A DNA stretch of 64,000 bases, taken from positions 5,952,001-6,016,000 of the forward strand of contig OZ244969.1 in assembly GCA_965222725.1 (NCBI GenBank). Reading direction: 5' to 3'. Below, one piece after another: positions 51,421 to 60,786 of this stretch. Position numbers and translations under genes: made by a program. The notes under the pieces were generated by a model. That model was not told where the DNA came from. It was given only the letters and a program-made list of their open reading frames with translations, and did no database searches. Numbering within the stretch: position 1 is the stretch's first letter; the number at the start of each line of letters is the position of its first letter. The DNA comes from GCA-2748575 sp965222725. GTDB lineage: Bacteria > Pseudomonadota > Gammaproteobacteria > Pseudomonadales > Ketobacteraceae.

Positions 51421-54400
51421 CCGGTTTCCTTACGCGCTGATGGCTTAATTCATCCAGCGCCTGCCAGCTCAGCGGTGTCAAGGTTGACTGCATTCCCTTA
51501 CGATGCACGACGATCGCGGAACGGGTGTGCTTTCTTAGCAAGCGCATTTCCTTATTCGGTGTAATAAACAACGCATGTAGCCCAAACTCCTTTAACGCGG
51601 CAATAATGCGGCCGGCAACCGCGTGTGAGCTGCGGGAAAACGCCTCATCCAATACGATGGTTCCGAACAATGGTCTGCTACTGCCATCCGGGCACAATGC
51701 GTAATTGAGCGACGCGGTTAACACATAGGATGCAATAATTTCTTTCTCTCCACCGCTCCGGCTTTGTGACCCACTGAACTTATTGATCACATTGCCTGTA
51801 TTCCGGTCGACAACGGAAACCTTGAACTCCAGCCGAAAGCGGGGATCGAGCAACGCTTTGGACGCTAACACACGATTTCTTTCGCAGGCATCGCGTAGTA
51901 AAGCCACGATTTCCTGTAATACTTTGTATTGGCTTTCTCCTTCGTCGTCCGCGAAGCGTGCAGAAGCCAGTTTAGACCTGGCTTTATTGAAGCTGCGAAT
52001 GCTTTCGTGAACCACCTTTGAGGATACCAGCTGCATGTACTGATTGGATTGAAAATCTACCCGACGCAATGTGCTATTAAGATCGTCCAGTTTTTCCTCG
52101 ATACGATGCACTTCATTGTCAATCGTTGTGAGCAGTTGCGTGACACCTTCGTCGGAAGAGCGGTTGAGGTAATCTTTAAAACGCTGACGTTTTTCCGGCA
52201 GCGCCTCTTCGGTCAACACGGTCAAACGCTGCAGATATTGGGGCACGTCTTCCAGCTCTCGCCCCACTTCGGACAGTGCGCCACGGTCTTCTTTCTTGGC
52301 GTCTGACATTTGTTTAACAAGATCTTTTTCCAGTTGTTTGCTCTTATTATTTAACGTTGCAAGTTCTGACTGGAGCTTCTCCGATGTGCGCTTTTCAATA
52401 TCCTGGATATCATAGAGTTGGTCTGCAGTAATTTCTGGGAAATAACCCTGAGCCAAACTCCGCTGTTCGTCATTAATACCCACTTCAGCTCTGGTAAAAG
52501 CCCTGCTCTTTTGCCTTTTAGCCTGTTCCAGATCTTTTTCCAGGCCAGTACATTGCTTCAGGCACTCATCACGCTCTGTACCACGTATTTTCAGTGCCTG
52601 ATTAGCTTCTTCAAGCTTTCGTTTGGCTTCAGCAACATCAGAGTCCGGCGCGGTCAACGCCAACAGTTTGTCCTGCTGTGTTTGCAGCTCCTGTCGGGCG
52701 TTATCAACGTTAATTTGATCGAAATCCAGGTTCTGCAATTGCGCCAACAGATCTTTCTGCTGCGCAATCAGCGTCACGTTTGTTTTAGCTTTTTCAAGGT
52801 GCGCATTAATTTCACGGCATGTAGCTTCTGCAAACGATATTTCCTGATTCAAAAAAGCCATTCGATCCCGGTTATCAAATCCGGTCAACCAGTTCTGATC
52901 CAGGCGTTTCTGATCCTGTTTTTCGTAGAACCCGGTTTTTCCCGACATAAGCCCTTGCTGGGTCATGGCGTGTGATATTCGCTGCAGCTCGTCGGTTGAG
53001 GCGACACAATGCCGGTCGATCCCGGACAGGAAACCCTTGATCGCTTCCCGATAGGTGTGGGGTTTAAACTCCAGTTTTCGTGTAAAACCGTCCTCCCAGA
53101 AAACAACGGGCTTGTTTGGTTGCTTTACCTCCATAATGCGAACATGCAACGCATTGTGACGGTTATTAATCCAGCGCAACGCCTGTTTTGTGAAGTCCAC
53201 CGGAACCAGGATGCGCAGCCGGTGACTACCGATAGCTCGCTCGATGGCGCCGCGCCAGACTGCCTCAGTTTCTTTGACTTGCACCAGCTCAGCCACAAAC
53301 GGCAAGTCGTCATCCATCAAACCCAGTTCGGCGGCCAGCGCAGCGCGAAAAACCTGGAATTCGGGTTGAATATTAGAGCCCGGACGCAACTCAACTTCTG
53401 CCAGATCCTGCTTGAGTGTTTTTAATTGCTGATCTGCATGGTGTTGCTTGCTTCCCTGTTCAAAGACTGCTTGTTCAGCCAATGCCAACTGCTCCGCAAC
53501 CTGATTCTGACGCTCTTGCGCAGCTGATTGATTGTTGACAAAGGACTGCTGGTCAATCGTGTCGGACAATAACAGCTTTTGTGCCAACATCTGGTATTGT
53601 GATGCAAAGACCTGACAGCGATCCAGATTCTTTTGCTTTTCTTCGATCAAAGCTTCCAGCATCTGAATATCCGAGCCGCCCAATTGCAGGTATTGCTCTT
53701 TCAAACTGTCCCGCAGGCTTTCCTGAGCATCGAACGCTTCTTTTGCGCTCTCCAGATTCGCGTTGGCATGCTGGCATTCCAGCGTCAAACGCTCCGCTTC
53801 TGCCTTCCACAAATGATAGGCCTGTTCGCCAAACCACACCGGCAACAACTGTCCAAGCAAGGCTTTCTCCGCCAACGCCGTATTATTGGCCATAAATTTT
53901 TCCCAGGTTAATTTTACCGGCTCCAGTGATCGCTGTTGCCGCCGCGCTATTTCCAGCTCTTCATGGATTGCAGTCAGGTCGTCAAAGCTGTCCGCCACTT
54001 CTTTGGCGCGATCAAATTGCGAGGTATCGTCGAGTACCAGCTCACGAAAGATGTCATCAATACTGTTGAGCTGTTTAAGGCCAGCTGCACGGTTCAGCAG
54101 ATTAAAGGCATTTTCCCGCACTTCAAAAAAATCACGAATGCGAGCCAGGTAACCTTTTTTGCTGGGATAGGTCCAAATATCGGTTTCGGTTTTATCAAGC
54201 TGGCGTAATGCACGCATTCCACCTTCATGCAGTAAGGTAAGCCAATGCTCTAACGTTTGTTCCGGTGAGGTGGTAAAAAACCACAGTCTTTTCATGTCAG
54301 AAGGGGATGAACTTGTGTCGTCAAACCAGAATACCGCTCCAAGCCTGGCGATGTTGTCGCCATTGTCCAGAGTGGCTGCGATCCCCGTCACCGTTCTACC

Positions 54401-54709
54401 GGACCGTGCAATGTGCGACTGGCCATCACCACCATCACCTGCGCCCGCAACACCGCGCACGTAAGACACCAGATCACGATCACTTTCGTGGCCACCGGTA
54501 GAAGCCAGATTATACTTGGGATTCGCACAGATCAGTGTCATCAAGGCATCCACCAGGGTGGTTTTACCACTGCCCGTGGGGCCGATAACAGCCGTACCCC
54601 TGGGATCAATCACTGCGTGATGGGCACCATCAAACCCACCCCAATTGAATAAGTTGAGTTCTTTCAGAATGTAGGTGGGCGCCAATGACCACATCACTTG
54701 CTGGCTCAT
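51404..54709 (-). CDS. jetC: Wadjet protein JetC (SMC/MukB-like ATPase)
   Basis: This 1101-residue SMC-type protein has Walker A VIGPTGSGKTTLVDAL (GPTGSGKT at 43-50), long coiled coils in the middle, an ABC signature SQSRSGGEKEI near residue 983, and Walker B TIVLDEAFSRS near 1017. It is the motor of a condensin-like complex with JetA and JetB that extrudes loops and senses small circular DNA. It overlaps jetB by four bases (ATGA). Confidence 0.9.
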   Translation of the reverse strand: MSQQVMWSLAPTYILKELNLFNWGGFDGAHHAVIDPRGTAVIGPTGSGKTTLVDALMTLICANPKYNLASTGGHESDRDLVSYVRGVAGAGDGGDGQSHIARSGRTVTGIAATLDNGDNIARLGAVFWFDDTSSSPSDMKRLWFFTTSPEQTLEHWLTLLHEGGMRALRQLDKTETDIWTYPSKKGYLARIRDFFEVRENAFNLLNRAAGLKQLNSIDDIFRELVLDDTSQFDRAKEVADSFDDLTAIHEELEIARRQQRSLEPVKLTWEKFMANNTALAEKALLGQLLPVWFGEQAYHLWKAEAERLTLECQHANANLESAKEAFDAQESLRDSLKEQYLQLGGSDIQMLEALIEEKQKNLDRCQVFASQYQMLAQKLLLSDTIDQQSFVNNQSAAQERQNQVAEQLALAEQAVFEQGSKQHHADQQLKTLKQDLAEVELRPGSNIQPEFQVFRAALAAELGLMDDDLPFVAELVQVKETEAVWRGAIERAIGSHRLRILVPVDFTKQALRWINNRHNALHVRIMEVKQPNKPVVFWEDGFTRKLEFKPHTYREAIKGFLSGIDRHCVASTDELQRISHAMTQQGLMSGKTGFYEKQDQKRLDQNWLTGFDNRDRMAFLNQEISFAEATCREINAHLEKAKTNVTLIAQQKDLLAQLQNLDFDQINVDNARQELQTQQDKLLALTAPDSDVAEAKRKLEEANQALKIRGTERDECLKQCTGLEKDLEQAKRQKSRAFTRAEVGINDEQRSLAQGYFPEITADQLYDIQDIEKRTSEKLQSELATLNNKSKQLEKDLVKQMSDAKKEDRGALSEVGRELEDVPQYLQRLTVLTEEALPEKRQRFKDYLNRSSDEGVTQLLTTIDNEVHRIEEKLDDLNSTLRRVDFQSNQYMQLVSSKVVHESIRSFNKARSKLASARFADDEGESQYKVLQEIVALLRDACERNRVLASKALLDPRFRLEFKVSVVDRNTGNVINKFSGSQSRSGGEKEIIASYVLTASLNYALCPDGSSRPLFGTIVLDEAFSRSSHAVAGRIIAALKEFGLHALFITPNKEMRLLRKHTRSAIVVHRKGMQSTLTPLSWQALDELSHQRVRKPDEVPG

Positions 54710-55434
54710 GCCTCACCCTCACGTTCACCGTCTGGATGTTCCTGACCATGCGCCTGAGCGCGCAACCAATGCAGCAGTACCTCAAGATTTTCAGGGTTGG
54801 CGAGGTGCGCAATCATGGGGCGAATGGTAACGCGATCATGGCTATCGGGAGGCGAAACCAGACCATGCCCTTTCAGTTGGTCCAGCAGCTGCAACACCCG
54901 ATTGCGTTCTTTAGCCTCGCTCCCGGTGTCGCCCAGATACACCTGCAATTGTGGAATTAATTCGTCAACCGCCACCATTGCCTGGGAGGCGCCGGTACCG
55001 GCCTCTTGTTCATAGGCGATAAAGTATTGGCGCAATATGGCTACCATCAAAGACTGCTCCAGCGTTAACCGTTGTTTACGCACCAGTGGATGTGACCATT
55101 CATCCAGTTCAGCCGCACCATCCGGCTTTTTAACCATCAGAAATACAAGCCCGCGAATCTCATCCACCTGAGCTGCAAAGTCGAATGGTTCAAGTATGCT
55201 ATTCAAAGGCTCTAAACAGGTAATCGCCACACGATACAGATTGGGCTTTTGGTTTTCTTCCAGCAACCCGTAGCGCAACAGCTCCTGGGCGGCTTCGCGT
55301 AGCCGCTTATCGGTACGGATTGCATCATCACGGGCTTGATCATTGCCGTGGTTAGAGCCCGGATCAGGTTCCTGTTTTTCAGATGACAAGTCAGCACCAG
55401 CCTGACCCGTTATTTGATCAAAAATGCCTGTCAT
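54706..55434 (-). CDS. jetB: Wadjet protein JetB (DUF4194, KITE-like subunit)
   Basis: This 242-residue protein has a winged-helix-rich sequence (DKRLREAAQELLRYGLLEE and LLDQLKGHGLVSPP) in the pattern of DUF4194/MukE-like subunits. It bridges the kleisin JetA and the SMC JetC. It starts directly after the jetA stop and overlaps jetC by four bases. The tail is Glu- and Gly-rich (EHPDGEREGEA). Confidence 0.85.
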   Translation of the reverse strand: MTGIFDQITGQAGADLSSEKQEPDPGSNHGNDQARDDAIRTDKRLREAAQELLRYGLLEENQKPNLYRVAITCLEPLNSILEPFDFAAQVDEIRGLVFLMVKKPDGAAELDEWSHPLVRKQRLTLEQSLMVAILRQYFIAYEQEAGTGASQAMVAVDELIPQLQVYLGDTGSEAKERNRVLQLLDQLKGHGLVSPPDSHDRVTIRPMIAHLANPENLEVLLHWLRAQAHGQEHPDGEREGEA

Positions 55435-56934
55435 TTAAAATTCCCACTCAATACCTTCCAGGGTATCCGAACTCAACGCCACCCAGGGAACCTTGAATAA
55501 CCAAAGCTGCTGGTCTTCGTCCATTAGCTCCACTTCCTGGCCGTCACCATCTTTAATATCGATTCCTGCTTCCCTTGCCATTCCCAACCACAAGGCCAGG
55601 GTTTCCAAATCATGAGCTGGGGGAAGCTGTTCCGCCAGTTCGGCAATAGTCAGGGGCTTGCCTTCAGCAGCCAATAACGCAAGAGTGTCTTCAATCATTG
55701 CTTCACGATCCAGCCCCTCAAGCGCATCCCAAAACTCCGGATCCATATCGCTAAAATCTGCACTTCTTTCTGTCAGGTCGAGCTCGTCATCAATGTCGCT
55801 TTCCAGGGATTTAAACCGCAGGCGTTCGGCAACGGGAACATAACCCAGGGTAATTCCGACAGGTGGCAGAGGGGTATCGGTACGGCGTACCTTCTGACTG
55901 GACCAATCAACATCAAGGGCGACATTCATGATCTCAGTTAACAGGTTTCCCACGCGATGATGCTCGGCAGCAAGTCCGGTTTTCAGAAATCCTTTCACAT
56001 CCCGCTCGCTCCGGGCCCTGGCCTGTAACACCGAGTGGCTTTCTTTCACCAGCCGCAGGGTAATCCATCGAAGATCAGCCAGCTGCGTGCGGTTCAGCGC
56101 TTTTGCTGCCGCCCGATTGGACAGAATACCGCGCAAACGCAGGCGCATATTATCCAGCTCTACACTTTGTCTGAGCTGCTGCTGAAAGCTGTCAAAAACA
56201 CGACCTTCCGCCGTATTCAATAAAGCCTCCTGCCCTTCTAACAACCGATCAACGATATCACCCCGATGATGCTTCTCTGACATAATGGATTGCCTGAGCA
56301 ATCGATCCGCTTCCCGCCAGGAATCCTCAACTCGCCGAAAATCCGCCCGAAGCCCTGTAGCTAAACTATATACTTCACGAATTCGCTCAATTGCCTCCTC
56401 TTGAGACAGAACGGGAATATGCCCCGCTTCGGCATCGGCCAGCTCAATTTCGAGTTTTTCTATTTTGCGGCGAATGGCATCCTTACGGCTGGCCGGGTTC
56501 GGATTCAGGCCTACTTCAAGGTTTTCGATTTCCCGTTGCACCACCAGCAGCCGTGAAGCAGTGGATGTCATGATACGATTATCCAGGGATTCAATAAATT
56601 GAACGGCCGATGACAAAGCATCCGTGGCATAAATTCGCTGACCACGCTCGATCACCAAGCCTCTCTTTATCCATTGACGCAATTCCTTACCGGCCAGGAG
56701 GCGTGTATTACTGGCGTCTATGTCATATTCATCCTGAGCGGCATAATCAGCTAACATGTCAGATAATGCCTGGAGCGCGTCTTCCTCCGCAATGCCGTCT
56801 TCAGTGTTCTCAAACAGCGAGGTTAAACAACCCAACACCAGAGGTGCTCGCGGTGATGCCAGCAACAACCAGGCGGGGTGTTGTTTTCTGGCCGCTACAT
56901 ATTTTTGCGTTCGCTGTTGAGCGCTGGAGTCCAC
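55435..56934 (-). CDS. jetA: Wadjet protein JetA (DUF3375, kleisin/MukF-like subunit)
   Basis: This 499-residue DUF3375 protein begins with a winged-helix-like domain (HPAWLLLASPRAPLVLGCLTSLFE), then a helical coiled-coil middle (LLRQSIMSEKHHRGDIVDRLLEG) and a C-terminal part with a second winged helix (EGKPLTIAELAEQLPP). JetA is the kleisin of the Wadjet complex. It is the first gene of the jetABCD operon, whose stop-start junctions are all adjacent or overlapping. The 286-bp gap upstream holds the promoter and nothing else seen. Confidence 0.87.
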   Translation of the reverse strand: MDSSAQQRTQKYVAARKQHPAWLLLASPRAPLVLGCLTSLFENTEDGIAEEDALQALSDMLADYAAQDEYDIDASNTRLLAGKELRQWIKRGLVIERGQRIYATDALSSAVQFIESLDNRIMTSTASRLLVVQREIENLEVGLNPNPASRKDAIRRKIEKLEIELADAEAGHIPVLSQEEAIERIREVYSLATGLRADFRRVEDSWREADRLLRQSIMSEKHHRGDIVDRLLEGQEALLNTAEGRVFDSFQQQLRQSVELDNMRLRLRGILSNRAAAKALNRTQLADLRWITLRLVKESHSVLQARARSERDVKGFLKTGLAAEHHRVGNLLTEIMNVALDVDWSSQKVRRTDTPLPPVGITLGYVPVAERLRFKSLESDIDDELDLTERSADFSDMDPEFWDALEGLDREAMIEDTLALLAAEGKPLTIAELAEQLPPAHDLETLALWLGMAREAGIDIKDGDGQEVELMDEDQQLWLFKVPWVALSSDTLEGIEWEF

Positions 56935-57220
56935 GATTAATATTTAACTCTTTGCCGTTTCGTAAATTTTGAGAAGGAGGCTTTCACTTTATTTGTCATC
57001 CCCTGTTAGTTGCCCTGTTTGAGAAAGGAATTTATCTGAATATGCGTAACCCTTATTCGTCCAACAACCAGTTATTCAGCCCAAACCTGCCGTGAAGACT
57101 TAGTTTATAAGATGCTATGAAATACGAAAACATCCATACGCTTAAAATACAAACAAGCCGTGATGGCAATGCTGGGCAGCCCGCCAGATCAATATTTAAC
57201 CTTTCGCAATCTCCCTATAT

Positions 57221-58786
57221 TTAGCCCAGGCCAAACGCCTGCTTTACGATTGCCTCCGCATCCCTGATTTCCTGTTCTGTCATCCAATCAAAATGGCTGT
57301 TACGTTTGTTGCCAGAGAGAGCGCCACCGTTTTGATGCACCACGCGAATAAACAGTTCCAGACTGTGATTGGGCCAATCCAGTAAATGATTCAGTCGCTG
57401 GCGCGCTTTATCAAAGCCCATTAAAAAGTCGATTTCCTGTTGCAGATCATGCTCTACAGTGCGCTCCAGAGCTTTATAGAGAAACTCTGCCTGTTCGGTG
57501 GCATCGAAAAAGCGAAAGTAAACGGCATCGTTACCCGCGGCGGGTGTGTCCGGGGTATCCGGCGCATATTCTGTGCGCTCGCGCACTGGCCGGGAGAAGT
57601 TTTCCAATACCGCCAGGTACTCATCCAGGTTAGCCAATATCACGGCGGAGACTGGCAGCACAATGCCCCTGGGCGTGAAATCGGCATTGGCCAGAACTTC
57701 GTGAATCAGGTAACGGTGAATGCGGCCGTTACCATCCATAAACGGGTGAATAAACACAAAACCGAAGGCAATGGTAGCGGCATAGACAACCGGATCAAAG
57801 GGCAGCAGCAGATTTTCAGGTACCGGTTCATCCAGATGGGTGTTTGCCTGATTTTCGTGGTTTTTCACAGCGTTTAGCAGCCTGGCTTTGTCTGCGGTGG
57901 CCAATAATCCCTGCATTAAGCCCGGCACATCTTCCGGGCGGGGCGGTACAAATTCAATACGCTGACGGTAGCCCAGGTCATCACCAATCCAGTTTTGCTG
58001 ATTGCGCCAGCTGTATTCATGGAATCGTGGATCCACGACCGCATTCTGCAACTCCACCAGGCGCTCTTCGGTTAAGGGGGCTGCGGTATCTGCCTGGCGC
58101 AACAAATCAGCAAAACGCTGCGCGCGGTTAGCGGAAGGCTTTTCTCGTTCAACTTCGAAGGAGGACTGGGTTTCTTTCAGGTACAGAAAGGCGGCGGCGC
58201 GGCGCAGCAAATCCTGATCATAGCAGCACAGGGTTTCGCGGGTTTTCTGGCGAAGGTCTTTTTCGACCATACGTTGCAAGAAGTCAGTTTTTCTTACCAA
58301 CGGGCAAAACTGCGATGTGCCCGGCAGGTTGTTGGTAATGCGAAAACGGGTATCGTTCTCCACCAAGCCGGACACAAAGTGTTGGGCAGGATCCAGGGCA
58401 TAAACGTAACTCTGCTTGGGGGATACGGGGCTATCGATGGGCAGTTCGGTTCCCGTAAGCCACTCGTAAAAAAAGCATGCCCTGCGGGCGTAGGCAGAGG
58501 CAGGGCTCTGGATGATCCATTCGCAGAATTCTGTGGCGTTTACCGTTTCGCAGAGGAGGCTCAGGGCTTGCAAGTTAACGCCTTCGTAGCGCAGGGCAAA
58601 CTGGAGATGCCCTGCCAGGTTGTCTTCTGGCTGATAACGGGATTCAAAGAGTTCAATACGATGGGTCCCCAAATCCTGCTTCTGGCGTCCACGGGCCGCG
58701 CTGTCGATATAGCAGCTTTGCCATAGCCCGGTAATAGGTAGCTGATAGGTGTGCACCAGCCAGTTGTAGCCGACATTAGTCCGCAT
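57221..58786 (-). CDS. Fic-domain protein (AMPylase-type)
   Basis: This 521-residue protein has the Fic active-site loop HPFMDGNGR (residues 347-355), with Asp at the usual Asp/Glu position, so transfer of AMP or another nucleotide to a target hydroxyl is expected. A possible inhibitory helix, TQSSFEVERE near residues 206-215, resembles the self-inhibiting S/TxxxE motif of class II Fic proteins. The ~200-residue N-terminal part is not recognised. It lies 286 bp from jetA on the same strand; whether it belongs to the defence island or the backbone is unclear. Confidence 0.85.
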   Translation of the reverse strand: MRTNVGYNWLVHTYQLPITGLWQSCYIDSAARGRQKQDLGTHRIELFESRYQPEDNLAGHLQFALRYEGVNLQALSLLCETVNATEFCEWIIQSPASAYARRACFFYEWLTGTELPIDSPVSPKQSYVYALDPAQHFVSGLVENDTRFRITNNLPGTSQFCPLVRKTDFLQRMVEKDLRQKTRETLCCYDQDLLRRAAAFLYLKETQSSFEVEREKPSANRAQRFADLLRQADTAAPLTEERLVELQNAVVDPRFHEYSWRNQQNWIGDDLGYRQRIEFVPPRPEDVPGLMQGLLATADKARLLNAVKNHENQANTHLDEPVPENLLLPFDPVVYAATIAFGFVFIHPFMDGNGRIHRYLIHEVLANADFTPRGIVLPVSAVILANLDEYLAVLENFSRPVRERTEYAPDTPDTPAAGNDAVYFRFFDATEQAEFLYKALERTVEHDLQQEIDFLMGFDKARQRLNHLLDWPNHSLELFIRVVHQNGGALSGNKRNSHFDWMTEQEIRDAEAIVKQAFGLG

Positions 58787-59350
58787 AATAGTGGTTTCAG
58801 TCCCGTAGTTTATTGATTGCGCTGCTGGCCTTTGCTGGGCTATGCCGGCCGCAGCGGGTAGATTTCCGAATTTTAGCCGCTTTTTCTGATATTTGTGCGT
58901 AATCTACCACCTTATCCGATATTTGCGCGCAAAAGACAGGCGTGCGGTCATTTTTCAGAAACAATAGCATTTTGCGCACACAAATCTGTGTTTGCGGCCT
59001 GTTTTCAGGTAAGCATCTCTACAGGGATCCAGGTCAATCAGAGGTACCCACATGGCCTGTTTGGCATCGTCGCTCCCCTTCACTTCTGGCAGATGCATAT
59101 TCCGGGCTCGAAACCCAATCCAACGATATTAGATTCAAATGATATTGACACTTCAAATGAGCTGCATAGTCGGGAATACTCTCCCGTTGAGGGAAATTTT
59201 AAAAATATATTTCCTGATTAATTGCCCTGACCTGACAGAGAGCTAATCTAACCGGAGATAGGTTACCTAGGTACTGACAGGTGAAACACCAAGAACAATA
59301 TTATTCATCGCCTGTTCGAATTCTTATAATTTTATTAAAGGGGAATACCT
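58787..59350. other. 564-bp intergenic region, probable right edge of the island
   Basis: No gene is convincing. A 60-codon minus-strand frame at 58797-58979 encodes AQISDKVVDYAQISEKAAKIR, which reflects a DNA repeat: GATATTTGTGCG and GATATTTGCGCG begin at 58888 and 58918, a 30-bp period. The 59220-59350 part is AT-rich and must hold the promoter for the Kazal lipoprotein gene, which has an AAAGGGGAATACCT ribosome-binding site. Confidence 0.4.
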
Positions 59351-60061
59351 GTGAAATATACCCATTTATTGCTGTTCGCGAGCTGCATTACTCTGGCGGG
59401 CTGCCCGCGCCTGAATCTGGATGTCAGAACGGATAAAACGATTTATGACATCAATGAGACCGTTACAACTAATGTCACCAACATTAACAAAGAAACAGCT
59501 TATTTAAATGGCTGTAATCCGGGCAAGCTTTACAAACAGCTGCCGGATGGCGAGGAGCTTGTACCGAGTGACATTGTTTGTATTCATAACAACGCCTCTC
59601 CGTTACCGAGTGGTGAGACTTTCAGCGAATCCTTTACCATTGAATCCTCCGGTACTTACAGAGTGGATTATGAGTTCGGGATAGATTGCACCGAAAACCA
59701 ACCTGTTTCGGAAACGAACTGCGGCGTTATCGTGAATGCCAGCAGCGATCCTTTCCAGGTTATGGATGCCCAAGCTTGTATTGATCTCTATGCCCCGGTA
59801 TGTGCATTGAATTCCGTTTACACAACCTACAGCAATGAATGCTACGCGCTGGCTGACGGGGCGGATATCGCTTTTCCGGCAGAGTGCGGCACGATTGAAG
59901 GAATGTCCCCGCCGGTTCAGCCAGAACCACCCGGGATCTGTACAACAGAGTACAGGCCGGTCTGTGGTGTTATGGGCACCGTTGTGTCTGAATACAGTAA
60001 TGCCTGCCGTGCAGAGGTTGACGGCGCACTGATTGTTGATGATTCCATATGTAAGTTATAA
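59351..60061 (+). CDS. Lipoprotein with two Kazal-type domains
   Basis: This 236-residue exported protein has a signal peptide with lipobox LAGC (Cys 18). A beta-rich domain follows (about residues 22-135, ending before SDPFQVMDA), then two Kazal-like modules: ACIDLYAPVCALNSVYTTYS with its later Cys residues, and CTTEYRPVCGVMGTVVSEYS. Kazal domains commonly inhibit serine proteases. In marine bacteria such lipoproteins may guard against grazer or competitor proteases; that is inference. It is a single-gene unit with a long hairpin downstream. Confidence 0.8.
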   Translation: MKYTHLLLFASCITLAGCPRLNLDVRTDKTIYDINETVTTNVTNINKETAYLNGCNPGKLYKQLPDGEELVPSDIVCIHNNASPLPSGETFSESFTIESSGTYRVDYEFGIDCTENQPVSETNCGVIVNASSDPFQVMDAQACIDLYAPVCALNSVYTTYSNECYALADGADIAFPAECGTIEGMSPPVQPEPPGICTTEYRPVCGVMGTVVSEYSNACRAEVDGALIVDDSICKL

Positions 60062-60103
60062 GTCCAAACGTTGCTGTAAAACCACTATTTCTTACAGTTT
60101 AAC

Positions 60104-60140
60104 CCTTTGCTAGCCGGACAATACGCCCGGCTAGCAAAGG
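60104..60140. terminator. 14-bp hairpin between convergent genes
   Basis: CCTTTGCTAGCCGG (60104-60117) pairs perfectly with CCGGCTAGCAAAGG (60127-60140) around a 9-nt loop. There is no T-run directly after it on either strand, so intrinsic termination would be weak. It could protect transcript 3' ends of the Kazal gene or the TetR gene. Confidence 0.5.
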
Positions 60141-60186
60141 CCGATACCTGATGGCTCCGCCCGAAAACCATGCACCGCCTACGAGC

Positions 60187-60777
60187 CTACAAGGTTGCAT
60201 CCAGAAAAATATCGACATACTTTTCATAAACATTCCACGGGTATTCACTGATCGTTATTACATTCAGTGCAATACCATGGACAAAGCACATCAGACTCTC
60301 CAGAAAAGTCATCATTTCCCCGCCATCAACCGTCTTTAATAAATCCTGTATCAAAGGGCCGGCAATAACCAGCATCTGCTCGGTAATATTGGCGTGGTTA
60401 ATAAAAAACTCATCCGTCGATGAGGCTCTGTCCTCGTTGAGAAATACAATACGAAATCTGTCTTTGTGCTCTACCCAATAGTTCAGGTAGGTCATGCAGA
60501 TTTGCTTTAACTTATCCTTGGCACTGTTTTTCTTTTCGATATCCATTTTGACCAACGCGAATATCTCATCAAAAAATTCGGCCCATATATGATGCAAAAT
60601 CGCATTCTTGTTGGGAAAGTATTTGTACAGCGACATGGTCCCCATACCCGCTTTTGCGGCAATCTTTCTCATGGACACAGACTGGTACCCTTCAGTGGCA
60701 AACAGGGATTGCGCCTCTTCAATGATCTTGTCGACTTTTTTCTGGCGCTCTACGTCGGGCTGTTTGGGCCTGCCCAT
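60187..60777 (-). CDS. TetR-family regulator
   Basis: This 196-residue protein has a TetR HTH at the N-terminus (EEAQSLFATEGYQSVSMRKIAAKAGMGTMSLYKYFPNKNAIL, about residues 20-62) and a ligand-binding helical C-terminus. It lies 9 bp after the amidohydrolase gene in the same operon. A 14-bp palindrome in the promoter region of the divergent oxidoreductase (62455-62468) is its most likely site. The ligand is probably related to the amidohydrolase/oxidoreductase substrate, which is not known. Confidence 0.85.
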   Translation of the reverse strand: MGRPKQPDVERQKKVDKIIEEAQSLFATEGYQSVSMRKIAAKAGMGTMSLYKYFPNKNAILHHIWAEFFDEIFALVKMDIEKKNSAKDKLKQICMTYLNYWVEHKDRFRIVFLNEDRASSTDEFFINHANITEQMLVIAGPLIQDLLKTVDGGEMMTFLESLMCFVHGIALNVITISEYPWNVYEKYVDIFLDATL

Positions 60778-60786
60778 TTTGTTTCT

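Noticed and set aside
25093..58800. A duplicated tRNA 3' end as an integrase attachment site for the island.
   Set aside because: No second copy of the GTCCGGGCCCACCA segment was found by eye, and no tyrosine or serine integrase gene is present.
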